Source: Treponema sp.
GTDB lineage: Bacteria > Spirochaetota > Spirochaetia > Treponematales > Treponemataceae
DNA length: 27,109 nucleotides
Direction of reading: 5' to 3'
NCBI GenBank assembly: GCA_031290005.1
Contig: JAITOJ010000124.1
Location: 1-27,109 of the forward strand
In this document: positions 6,896 to 13,877 of the stretch, one piece after another
Layout: the number at the start of each line of letters is the position of its first letter
Numbering within the stretch: position 1 is the stretch's first letter
Notes under the pieces: model-generated
Databases searched by the model: none
Told to the model about the DNA's origin: nothing
What the model saw: the letters and a program-made list of their open reading frames with translations, nothing else
Made by a program: the position numbers and the translations under genes

Positions 6896-7696
6896 ATGAT
6901 TATTTCTGCATCTCGGCGGACGGATATCCCTGCATGTTTAGGTGAATGGTTCATGCGGCAGATTGAAGTCGGAACTGTGAACGTAGCGAACCCATTCAAT
7001 TCAGCCCAAATCCGGCATGTCTCGCTCTTGCCGAAAGACGTGGACTGTATCGTATTTTGGACAAAAGATCCCGGTCCGTTTTTGTCCTATTTGCCCCGGC
7101 TGGAGGAAAAATACTCCTTTTATTTCCAGTTCACTATCACTCCGTATGGACGTCTTTTTGAGCGCCGGCTGCGGAACAAACTCGAAATCGTTGAGACCTT
7201 CCGTGTTTTGAGCGGTCTCATCGGGAAACACCGGGTACATTGGCGTTATGACCCGGTTATTTTGAATCACGACATAGACGTCGCTTATCACTGCCTGGCT
7301 TTTGAGAAACTCTGTGTCTTACTTGCGGATTATACGGAACTCGTTATCATCAGTTTTTTCGATATGTACAAACGGCTGGACCCCAGCAGACTCCGGGAAT
7401 TGACGGAACCGGAAATGTTTGAATTGGCGGCAATTTTGGGCGGAATTGCAAGCCGTTATGGCCTGAGAATTCAGACCTGTGGCGAAGAAACGGATGTATC
7501 CGCCTACGGCATAACGCGGGGAGCCTGTATTAACGGGGCGTTTATCGAACAATTGATTGGCCGCCCGCTGGGCCTTGAGCGCGACCCCTATCAGCGCACC
7601 TGGTGTGAGTGCGGTCAAAGCGTGGACATCGGTTCATATAACACGTGCAAAAATGGCTGTATTTATTGCTATGCCAGCCGTAGCGCAAGTATATGA
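6896..7696 (+). CDS. DUF1848 family protein with C-terminal Cys cluster
   Basis: A 266-residue protein of the DUF1848 family, function not established. Hallmarks are the opening IISASRRTDIPA, DCIVFWTKDPGPF near residues 50-62, FQFTITPYG, and HRVHWRYDPVIL. The C-terminus has C237 and C239, then CKNGCIYC (251-258), a CX3CX2C pattern like the radical-SAM cluster motif but at the wrong end of the protein for a classical member. Iron-sulfur binding is therefore likely but unproven. It is slightly shorter than the 290-320 residues I recall for the family. It has its own promoter and converges with the MFS gene, with a 40-base gap that shows no clear terminator. Confidence 0.85.
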   Translation: MIISASRRTDIPACLGEWFMRQIEVGTVNVANPFNSAQIRHVSLLPKDVDCIVFWTKDPGPFLSYLPRLEEKYSFYFQFTITPYGRLFERRLRNKLEIVETFRVLSGLIGKHRVHWRYDPVILNHDIDVAYHCLAFEKLCVLLADYTELVIISFFDMYKRLDPSRLRELTEPEMFELAAILGGIASRYGLRIQTCGEETDVSAYGITRGACINGAFIEQLIGRPLGLERDPYQRTWCECGQSVDIGSYNTCKNGCIYCYASRSASI

Positions 7697-7736
7697 ACCG
7701 TATATCCAGCCCGTTATTTGGAACAAACGTCGTCAA

Positions 7737-8888
7737 TCATGATTTCTTTCCCAAAATTATATTGAGGGCCAGCGCAAAGAGCGGCAGGATGGCACAGGAG
7801 ATAAAGAGGGTTGGATAGCCAAACCGCTCAATGACCGCGCCTCCGATAGTGGCGCCCAGCACATTCGCGAGCCCTCCCGCGAGAATTTGGTAAATCGATA
7901 TGCTGGTGAGCGCCTTACCGCGCGGAGCGTTCTGGTTGCAGAATACAATTGCCGCGGGATGCAGGAGGCCATAGGTGGCAAAATGCATCAACTGGGCGCA
8001 TACCGTACCGGCCAGACCGGGAAATAGAATGTACAGGGACATGCGTACCACGATTGCGGCGGTGCAGAGCCGCAGCATGGTCATGCCCCGGATAGACTTG
8101 AGAATCCGCCGGGAAAAGAGAAAAGCCGGGATTTCCGCACCGGCGCTGAGGGCATACAAACCCGCGGAGGCATGAAGCCCCAAGTATTCTTCCACGTAGA
8201 GCGGCAGGAGCCGGTTTGCCGGTGACAATGCAAGAAACCCCAAAAAAATCATCAGAATTCCGGCCCAATAGGTGCGTGAAAATCCCTGAAACACACTAAA
8301 AATTCCCGGTCGTTTGTCTGTCCTTTGTTCTGCCGTTGGTTCTGTTTTGGTTTGCAAAAAACCGGGAAGCATAAGCAAAATAATAACGAATGGCAATGCG
8401 GGAATCGCCAGCCACAACATGGTTTGCAGGGGCGGCATAGGCCGGGCAAAATCAGAGAAAAACTGCACAATGAGCACCATAATCACATAACCCGCAGACC
8501 CGGCGCACCGGACAACGCCATAGAGATTTGTCCGGTCACCCAGTAGTTTTGTGGTGATGGAGTCCGCCAGGGGTACTGACCCCCGCAGGCTGACCGCAAA
8601 TATGACCAGACACAGGGCAGTCCACCACCAGCCGCGAAGCAGCACCAGCGGAATTGGCAGAAGCATCATAATGAATGCCATGACTAAAAAAGAAAGACCA
8701 TATTTACCGGTTTTTTCGATATATGAATTTGCCACAAGCGGCCCTACAATCCCGGCTGTTTCAAAAACCCCCATCAAAATGCCGGTGTGAAAAACCGAAT
8801 AACCCATGTTACGAAGAATGAGGGGTAGTGTCACATTGCCGACACCATAGGCGGCAAAGAAGAAGAACAACGTAATTCCGATACGCAT
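7737..8888 (-). CDS. MFS transporter (MFS_1-like/HcaT type)
   Basis: A 383-residue integral membrane protein with about twelve hydrophobic segments in two halves, separated by a hydrophilic loop around residues 195-215. The motif RTNLYGVVRCAGSAGYVI corresponds to the YGxxRxxGSxG segment of the PF12832-type major facilitator group, which includes HcaT-like and nucleoside permeases. The substrate is unknown. It starts on the base after the thyX stop (TAA then ATG), so it is the last gene of a four-gene operon. That setting would suit uptake or export of a nucleoside or related compound, but this is inference. No convincing terminator follows. Confidence 0.8.
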   Translation of the reverse strand: MRIGITLFFFFAAYGVGNVTLPLILRNMGYSVFHTGILMGVFETAGIVGPLVANSYIEKTGKYGLSFLVMAFIMMLLPIPLVLLRGWWWTALCLVIFAVSLRGSVPLADSITTKLLGDRTNLYGVVRCAGSAGYVIMVLIVQFFSDFARPMPPLQTMLWLAIPALPFVIILLMLPGFLQTKTEPTAEQRTDKRPGIFSVFQGFSRTYWAGILMIFLGFLALSPANRLLPLYVEEYLGLHASAGLYALSAGAEIPAFLFSRRILKSIRGMTMLRLCTAAIVVRMSLYILFPGLAGTVCAQLMHFATYGLLHPAAIVFCNQNAPRGKALTSISIYQILAGGLANVLGATIGGAVIERFGYPTLFISCAILPLFALALNIILGKKS

Positions 8889-9725
8889 TTACAGTTGCAC
8901 ACCTCGCTCTATTTTTGCCAGCAGCCGCTCCCTGGGTTTACCCGAAAGAGATACTTCCTGACCGGCCAGCAGGGCGCGCAAGTCCGTAAGCTCGTCTCCG
9001 GAAAAGCGCACCCCATTTTTCACGTGATTTTCAAAAGACGCCGCTGCCAGGGGCGCAACCTTGCGGGCAATTTCCAGCAAGACCTGGGCATAGTCGCGGA
9101 TTTCCTTCTGGGCATGGCCATCAAGGCGCAGTTTCAGAAAATGCAGGAGATTGTGCAAATCGATTTGCCAGTACATCTCCGTGTAGAGCGACAGCGGCAG
9201 ATTGATACGCGCCAATTCCCGGGCAAGTCCGCTTTCAATCAATTTATCGTAGGACGCGAAGGCCGCATCCTGTCCGGCGCGGAGGGCCTCGCGGGTTTTC
9301 TGCGCCTCAGATGCGCCCAGCGCTTCATCTGCGCGGCCTTGCTTGTTGTCCGCGCTTTGGGGTGCAATGTCTTCCGGGGCGGGGACATAGCACTCGTTCT
9401 TCATCACCGAGTAGCGGCCTGAAATCTCGTTCATCCGCGCCGTGCGGTGCCGCACCAGTTGGCGGGCCACAAAAACCGGCATTTTCAGGTGGAACGTGAA
9501 CACCACCTGTTCAAAGGGCGAGGTGTGTTCGTGCCGCAACAGATAGTCGATGAGCGCTCCGTCCTCCCGCACCGTTTTCGTACCTTCCCCGTAGGAAACC
9601 CTGGCGGATTGCACAATCCGTGCGTCGCTTCCCAGATAATCCACCAGACGCACAAATCCCTTATCCAACACCGGGAACTCTTTGTCCAAAATCGCTTCCG
9701 CTTCAGGAACCACACAATGAGCCAT
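8889..9725 (-). CDS. thyX: Flavin-dependent thymidylate synthase
   Basis: Makes dTMP from dUMP using methylene-tetrahydrofolate and FAD. The 278-residue protein contains the diagnostic RHRX7S motif: RHR at 92-94 and S102, within RHRTARMNEISGRYS. It also has HTSPFEQVVFTFHLKMP (67-83) and the later Tyr/His-rich helix LSLYTEMYWQIDLHNLLHFLKLR cut here into its key parts YTEMYWQ and LLHFLKLR. An insertion-like segment (about 116-140, Ala/Gln-rich) follows the motif. AGGAGA lies four bases before the ATG and overlaps the TAG of the Sir2 gene, so the two are tightly coupled. It is part of a minus-strand operon with Sir2 upstream and the MFS gene downstream. Confidence 0.96.
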   Translation of the reverse strand: MAHCVVPEAEAILDKEFPVLDKGFVRLVDYLGSDARIVQSARVSYGEGTKTVREDGALIDYLLRHEHTSPFEQVVFTFHLKMPVFVARQLVRHRTARMNEISGRYSVMKNECYVPAPEDIAPQSADNKQGRADEALGASEAQKTREALRAGQDAAFASYDKLIESGLARELARINLPLSLYTEMYWQIDLHNLLHFLKLRLDGHAQKEIRDYAQVLLEIARKVAPLAAASFENHVKNGVRFSGDELTDLRALLAGQEVSLSGKPRERLLAKIERGVQL

Positions 9726-9733
9726 ATATTCTC

Positions 9734-10468
9734 CTAAAAATTGCAGGCGGCGAACACTTCGCCGATGTTATCGCTGATAACCAGAGACGCCCGGCTGTCC
9801 GCGAACGTTTCGGATTTATTGATGATGACCAGGTTTTTGCCCTGGAAATAGCGCACCAGGGAAGAGGCGGGCTGCACCACCAGACTTGTCCCGCCGATGA
9901 CGAACAAGTCCGCTTTCTCAATCGCCTGGGTCGCCCGGTCAAGTATGCTGTCGTCAAGGCCTTCCTCATAGAGCACCACATCCGGCTTGAGAATACCGCC
10001 GCACCCCGGCTTTTCGCAGCGGGGCACGCCGCTGGATGCAATAATCGCCGAAAGGGGGTAGAACGCGCCGCACTTCATGCAATAGTTCCGGTGTACGCTG
10101 CCGTGCAGTTCCAGCACGTTTTTGCTCCCCGCCATCTGGTGCAGTCCGTCGATATTCTGGGTGACCACGGCGGCTAGTTTGCCCGATTGTTCCAGTTTTG
10201 CCAGAGCCAGATGCGCCGCGTTGGGTTTGGCATCCGGGGCGAGCATCTTTGCCCGGTAGAACCGGTAAAATTCTTCAGTCGCTTCGACAAAGAAGGTATG
10301 GCTGATTATCACTTCCGGGGGAAACTTCCATTTTTGTTGATAGAGGCCGCCGGTGCTGCGGAAGTCCGGGATGCCGCTTTCCGTGGATACCCCTGCCCCG
10401 CCGAAAAATACGGTCCGACTGGAGGCGTCCACCAGGCGGCGCAATTGTTCGATTTTCGTGTTGTCCAT
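9734..10468 (-). CDS. cobB: NAD-dependent protein deacylase (Sir2 family)
   Basis: Removes acyl groups from lysine, consuming NAD and releasing nicotinamide and O-acyl-ADP-ribose. The 244-residue protein shows GAGVSTESGIPDFRS (24-38) for NAD binding, TQNIDGLHQ (103-111), the catalytic His122 in LELHG, a four-Cys zinc site (C130, C133, C151, C156) and GGTSLVVQPAS. The length fits the single-domain bacterial class. The genes are spaced 14 bases after the kinase-like gene and 8 before thyX. A Nudix hydrolase able to act on ADP-ribose-type products diverges from the operon, which may be a functional link. The macrodomain-linked SirTM class is the alternative, but no macrodomain gene is present here. 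Confidence 0.95.
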   Translation of the reverse strand: MDNTKIEQLRRLVDASSRTVFFGGAGVSTESGIPDFRSTGGLYQQKWKFPPEVIISHTFFVEATEEFYRFYRAKMLAPDAKPNAAHLALAKLEQSGKLAAVVTQNIDGLHQMAGSKNVLELHGSVHRNYCMKCGAFYPLSAIIASSGVPRCEKPGCGGILKPDVVLYEEGLDDSILDRATQAIEKADLFVIGGTSLVVQPASSLVRYFQGKNLVIINKSETFADSRASLVISDNIGEVFAACNF

Positions 10469-10482
10469 GCCGCCCTTTATGT

Positions 10483-11304
10483 TTATGGATAGGCTTTGAA
10501 GTCCTGCACCACGCTGATGCCGGACTCCACCTTGTAGCCGCTCATGAGCGTGGAAGCGATGCCCACCGCCTTTTCAGCCAGCGCCGCGGAATCCGCAATG
10601 CCCTGCAAGTGCACGGTTTTGTCCTGAATTACCGCCCGGAGGAAAAAGATATTGAGCTTGTGCTCAAAAATCAGCTTGTTCACCAACTGCTGGGCGGTCA
10701 GCAATTCCGCCAGCTTGAGCTTTCCCAGCGCGTCTTTTTCCGGGGTAATCAGGTGCCGGGTCAAATCCGCCAGAACCTTGACCGCGCCGTCAATGTCCAC
10801 CAGTGCGGTATTGAGTACCAGATGGAAATGGTGGGGCAGGTCGCTTCCCAGATTGAAAAATGTCTTGTGAAATCCCTCGCGGTTGGTGTCGCTTTCGGTA
10901 ATCCGCTGCTGGGCCTGTTTTTCATTCCAGGAAAATTCGTTCATCAGCCGGGCGCGGCGGACGTCGTCGTCCGCAATGAGGCGTACGGAAATCCGGTGGG
11001 GCAGGTCGTTCAAAATCACAAAGGTTCCCCGTCCAATCAGGATACAATCGTCATCCAAAGCCGCTTCAAGCACCGCGGTTTGCAGATAATCCAGGTATTC
11101 GTCCCGCTCTTTTGCCAGAGACGCGAAAAATCCCGGCTTGCGTTCGTCATACCGCTTGAGTTTCTCCACGGGAAATCCCAAGTCGATAAGGCGTTGTTCA
11201 AGCATCTTGCGGCCAATAAAAGTGTATCCCAGTTCCTTTGCCAGGGCCGCGCCAATCTCATCGCCCAGAGCGGCAACCTGCCGCGAAATCGTGATGACTG
11301 CCAT
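10483..11304 (-). CDS. Cytidylate-kinase-like protein with C-terminal BON domain
   Basis: A 273-residue, two-part cytoplasmic protein. Residues 1 to about 195 match the cytidylate-kinase-like family: VITISRQVAALGDEIGAALA at 3-22 in the P-loop position, CILIGRGTFVIL, and DTNREGFHKTFFN. The usual GxGK(S/T) phosphate loop is altered, so activity on CMP is uncertain. The last 70 residues (HKLNIFFLRAVIQDK, VHLQGIADSAALAEKAVGIA, then SGISVVQDF) look like a BON fold, which usually binds phospholipid or mediates contacts. This is an unusual fusion. It is the first gene of the operon, with GGAGG eight bases before ATG and a strong promoter upstream. Confidence 0.8.
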   Translation of the reverse strand: MAVITISRQVAALGDEIGAALAKELGYTFIGRKMLEQRLIDLGFPVEKLKRYDERKPGFFASLAKERDEYLDYLQTAVLEAALDDDCILIGRGTFVILNDLPHRISVRLIADDDVRRARLMNEFSWNEKQAQQRITESDTNREGFHKTFFNLGSDLPHHFHLVLNTALVDIDGAVKVLADLTRHLITPEKDALGKLKLAELLTAQQLVNKLIFEHKLNIFFLRAVIQDKTVHLQGIADSAALAEKAVGIASTLMSGYKVESGISVVQDFKAYP

Positions 11305-11317
11305 AGTTTACCTCCGC

Positions 11318-11346
11318 TTGTGTATTTTTACTGTTTTCATCATAAT
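11318..11346 (+). promoter_or_regulatory. Possible Nudix gene promoter
   Basis: -35 TTGTGT (11318-11323), a 17-base spacer and -10 CATAAT (11341-11346). It overlaps the opposite-strand promoter's -10 box, so the two divergent promoters may compete. Confidence 0.4.
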
Positions 11347-11373
11347 TATAACCCGAAATTAACAAAAAGTCAA
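11345..11373 (-). promoter_or_regulatory. Promoter of the kinase-like/Sir2/thyX/MFS operon
   Basis: Minus-strand -35 TTGACT (11368-11373), a 17-base spacer and consensus -10 TATAAT (11345-11350). The leader to the ATG at 11304 is about 34 bases. Confidence 0.7.
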
Positions 11374-11395
11374 AAGACGAGGACAGGAAAAAAAT

Positions 11396-11971
11396 ATGAG
11401 CGCCGCCGAGGACAAAGAATTGATTTGGATACCCCAGGGGACACGGGAACTGCTGAAAACCCGGATACTCACCGTGAACGAACAAAAATGCGTGTCCCCC
11501 AAGGGAGAAACCGGGGACTTTGTGGTTATTGATTCGCGGGATTTCGCGATTGTCGTGCCTGTTCTGACCACAAACCCCGAGCAATTTGTGATGGTGCGCC
11601 AATGGCGGCAGGGAACCCAATCCCTGAGCATTGAATTTCCCGGAGGCGTCTTCAATCCCGGCGAAACCCCGGAGCAGGCTGCCCGCCGGGAACTCCAGGA
11701 AGAAACCGGCTGCATTGCCGGCACACTCGTCCCCCTGGGAACCCTCAAGGCGAACCCCGCCATTATGTCAAATACCGCCCATATCTTTGCCGCCTTTGAC
11801 TTGACAGACACCAAAAAGCGCCACCTTGACAACGACGAATACGTTTCCGTCCTGATACAGGATGCCCAAACCGTCTACCGCGGCTTTGGGTCTGCTCCGG
11901 AATACCAGCACGCCCTCATGGCTGCCGTCCTCTGGCTCTATGGGCAGCGCTATTCCCCGAATACGCCGTAA
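11396..11971 (+). CDS. Nudix hydrolase, ADP-ribose pyrophosphatase type
   Basis: A 191-residue cytoplasmic enzyme that should hydrolyse a nucleoside diphosphate linked to another moiety. A complete Nudix box GX5EX7REUXEEXGU lies at residues 84-106 (GVFNPGE, then REL and QEETGC). The surrounding FVMVRQWRQGTQSLSIEFPGG is typical of ADP-sugar pyrophosphatases; substrate assignment to ADP-ribose is by resemblance. It diverges from the operon containing Sir2, an enzyme that generates acyl-ADP-ribose. An AGGA site precedes the ATG. The 3' end overlaps the convergent LysM gene by 22 bases, so there is no room for an independent terminator. Confidence 0.9.
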   Translation: MSAAEDKELIWIPQGTRELLKTRILTVNEQKCVSPKGETGDFVVIDSRDFAIVVPVLTTNPEQFVMVRQWRQGTQSLSIEFPGGVFNPGETPEQAARRELQEETGCIAGTLVPLGTLKANPAIMSNTAHIFAAFDLTDTKKRHLDNDEYVSVLIQDAQTVYRGFGSAPEYQHALMAAVLWLYGQRYSPNTP

Positions 11972-12651
11972 TTGCTGACCTTGGGGTCATACACCCCTTC
12001 CCGGACTTCCTCGGCAATGCGGGGGATCACGAGCTTCATGCCCGGATGTATGAGGTTGGGATTTCGGGGGTTTGGCATACTGGCTTTGTTTGCCTCATAC
12101 AGATTTCTCCATAAATGCGGGTCGTTGTACACGAAGGGCTGGGCAGCGATGTTCCAGAGGCAATCTCTGGTGTCCGGCCAGGGCTGCACCACATAGTATT
12201 GGGGCAGACTGGGAAGCGCGGTCACGCTTTGCAGAGCGTCGATTGCCAACTGTGCGTAGTCGATGGCTCCCTTATAGTCTTCTTCAGTGTGACAGGCAAG
12301 CGCCGTCTCATAGCAGTACGAAGCGTCGTCGAACAGGGCCGGGAACCGCTGGGGCGCGTTTACCGACTCCGCCCAGGCAATCCGGCGTCCCGCGTGGCGG
12401 AGCCGCCGGTCAGCCTCGGCTTTCACCAGCATCTTTTGGATATACGCCTGGGAGAGTGCCGCGTTTTCCTCGGCCAGTCCGGCGTATTCGATGGAAAGGG
12501 TGTAGTCCCCTTCGTCAAAGGCTTCCTGGGCTTTTTGGCTGTATTCACGGGCGAGTTTTTGATATTCGTTGTTGGTATAACTTTCCGCGCCCAGGCTCAA
12601 GGAACCTAAGGACAGGCACAGAATCGCAAAAATCAGTACACATTTTTTCAT
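11950..12651 (-). CDS. Exported LysM-domain protein
   Basis: A 233-residue secreted or periplasmic protein. A signal peptide covers residues 1-21 (CVLIFAILCLSLGSLSLGA). Residues 25-145 are helical, with TPR-like pairs such as QEAFDEGDYTLSIEYAGLAEE and its echo HTEEDYKGAIDYAQLA. A LysM domain (about 152-211) contains YYVVQPWPDTRDCLWNIAA and HPGMKLVIPRI and should bind peptidoglycan. Its AGGAGG ribosome site lies inside the last codons of the preceding lipoprotein gene, two bases separating that stop from this start, so the pair is coupled. It probably helps anchor or organise the cell envelope. The 3' end overlaps the Nudix gene. Confidence 0.85.
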   Translation of the reverse strand: MKKCVLIFAILCLSLGSLSLGAESYTNNEYQKLAREYSQKAQEAFDEGDYTLSIEYAGLAEENAALSQAYIQKMLVKAEADRRLRHAGRRIAWAESVNAPQRFPALFDDASYCYETALACHTEEDYKGAIDYAQLAIDALQSVTALPSLPQYYVVQPWPDTRDCLWNIAAQPFVYNDPHLWRNLYEANKASMPNPRNPNLIHPGMKLVIPRIAEEVREGVYDPKVSNYGVFGE

Positions 12652-12653
12652 GG

Positions 12654-13775
12654 TTATTCCTCCTCTCCTTCGGCATTTACCTCTTCCGCCTCAACGTTGT
12701 CCGCTTGCTGGGCAAAGGCTTCAACCTCGGCGGTCTGTTCCGTTGCGCGCCGCATGGCTTCCGATGCCTGCTGTCGTTTTATGGATACCCGTTCAAACAC
12801 CGCGTCAAAGATTTCACGGGCGTTCCGGTATTCGGCAATGGCATTTTTGGCATCCCTCCCCGCAAGCAGTTCGTCGCCGTGGGCCAGCGCGGTCTGGGCG
12901 CTGCCGTAGGCGTCTTTTTCCGTCACTTCCGACTTTATTCCGTCAACACGGGCTTTGGCCTGCACCGCCGCTGTGCGTTCCGCTTTTGCCGATTCCGCAA
13001 GAGACGCATAGGCTGCGTCCAGAGCCGCCTGTTCCAGCGCCTGGTATTGGGCTGCCAAGTCTCTGCCCTTGCCGGGAAGGGAATTATCCGAAGGGTTCCG
13101 CTCGTATTCTTGCCCCAGGGCGTTGAGGGATTCATCGAGTTTTGCCAGGTCATCTGCGCAATAGGCGTCTGCCCCCGCGTTGATTGCCTTGCCCCGCGCT
13201 CCGCTCACACCGGCGGCAAGGACTTTGATATAGGCATCCGCGGCTTTTTCAGCGGTGTCCGAGAGGGTTTGCGCGTCATCCGCAAGGGGGTCCGCCTGAC
13301 CCAGGGTATCCAGCGCCGCTTCCCCTTCCGCATAAGAGTCAGGGTCGAATTGGGCAAGGCCGAGGGAGTCAACCGCGTCTTTTGCCGCAAGCGCGCGGGC
13401 CGCTTTTTCCAGCGCTTTGTACCGCAGCGTTAGATCCGGCGCTTTTTCGGCAACCGTAGTGTCGGCGGGATTTTGTGCCAGGGAATCTTTCAACGCCCTG
13501 AGTGCTTTGTCCAGCGCGGACAGTTCATCGGGGCAAAAGGTTTCCGCCCCGGCTTCAATCGCTTTGTTCCGCGCCGCCTCTATGTCCGCAAGAGCTGCCG
13601 CGTTCCGTTCCGCGTCTTCCTTGCTGGTATCCGGCGCAGGAGCGGGCTGCGGCTCTGGCTGAACTACTGGCGCAGGTTGTTCCGCCGACTCCGGCTTTGG
13701 CGCTGATTTACAGGAGGCAAAAACAAACATCCCTAAAATGCAGAGCGCGAAAAGCTGGTATAATTTCTTTACCAT
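12654..13775 (-). CDS. Lipoprotein with two copies of a helical domain
   Basis: A 373-residue predicted lipoprotein. The signal ends at a spirochaetal lipobox, FASC, with Cys22 as the lipidated residue. A Pro/Glu-rich linker (about 25-50) follows. Two related segments then occur: residues 68-132 (KAIEAGAETFCPDELSALDK) and 193-263 (KAINAGADAYCADDLAKLDE), each with one Cys in the same place (C81, C206). The remainder is Ala/Glu/Lys-rich helix, probably coiled coil, ending in an acidic tail. Ala-rich content makes homology hard to judge, and no named family is claimed. It is transcribed from its own strong promoter and overlaps functionally with the downstream LysM gene. Confidence 0.8.
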   Translation of the reverse strand: MVKKLYQLFALCILGMFVFASCKSAPKPESAEQPAPVVQPEPQPAPAPDTSKEDAERNAAALADIEAARNKAIEAGAETFCPDELSALDKALRALKDSLAQNPADTTVAEKAPDLTLRYKALEKAARALAAKDAVDSLGLAQFDPDSYAEGEAALDTLGQADPLADDAQTLSDTAEKAADAYIKVLAAGVSGARGKAINAGADAYCADDLAKLDESLNALGQEYERNPSDNSLPGKGRDLAAQYQALEQAALDAAYASLAESAKAERTAAVQAKARVDGIKSEVTEKDAYGSAQTALAHGDELLAGRDAKNAIAEYRNAREIFDAVFERVSIKRQQASEAMRRATEQTAEVEAFAQQADNVEAEEVNAEGEEE

Positions 13776-13793
13776 AAATTACCTCTTTAACGT

Positions 13794-13822
13794 ATCTTAA
13801 CAGAAGAAATCTGTTTGGTCAA
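13794..13822 (-). promoter_or_regulatory. Promoter of the lipoprotein/LysM operon with inverted repeat
   Basis: Minus-strand -35 TTGACC (13817-13822), a 17-base spacer and -10 TAAGAT (13794-13799). An inverted repeat AACAGA-N5-TCTGTT (13799-13815) fills the spacer and is a plausible operator. An AGAGGT ribosome site follows before the ATG at 13775. Confidence 0.6.
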
Positions 13823-13861
13823 ACGCCTCCCTCACCCGCTATTCCTTTAATTGCTTTTTTG

Positions 13862-13870
13862 TGATATACT
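13862..13870 (+). promoter_or_regulatory. glgX extended -10 promoter, leaderless spacing
   Basis: The extended -10 TGATATACT (TG at 13862-13863, TATACT at 13865-13870) has only a poor -35 upstream. The ATG at 13878 is seven bases further on, which places the start of transcription at or next to the A of ATG. Confidence 0.55.
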
Positions 13871-13877
13871 ATTTCCC

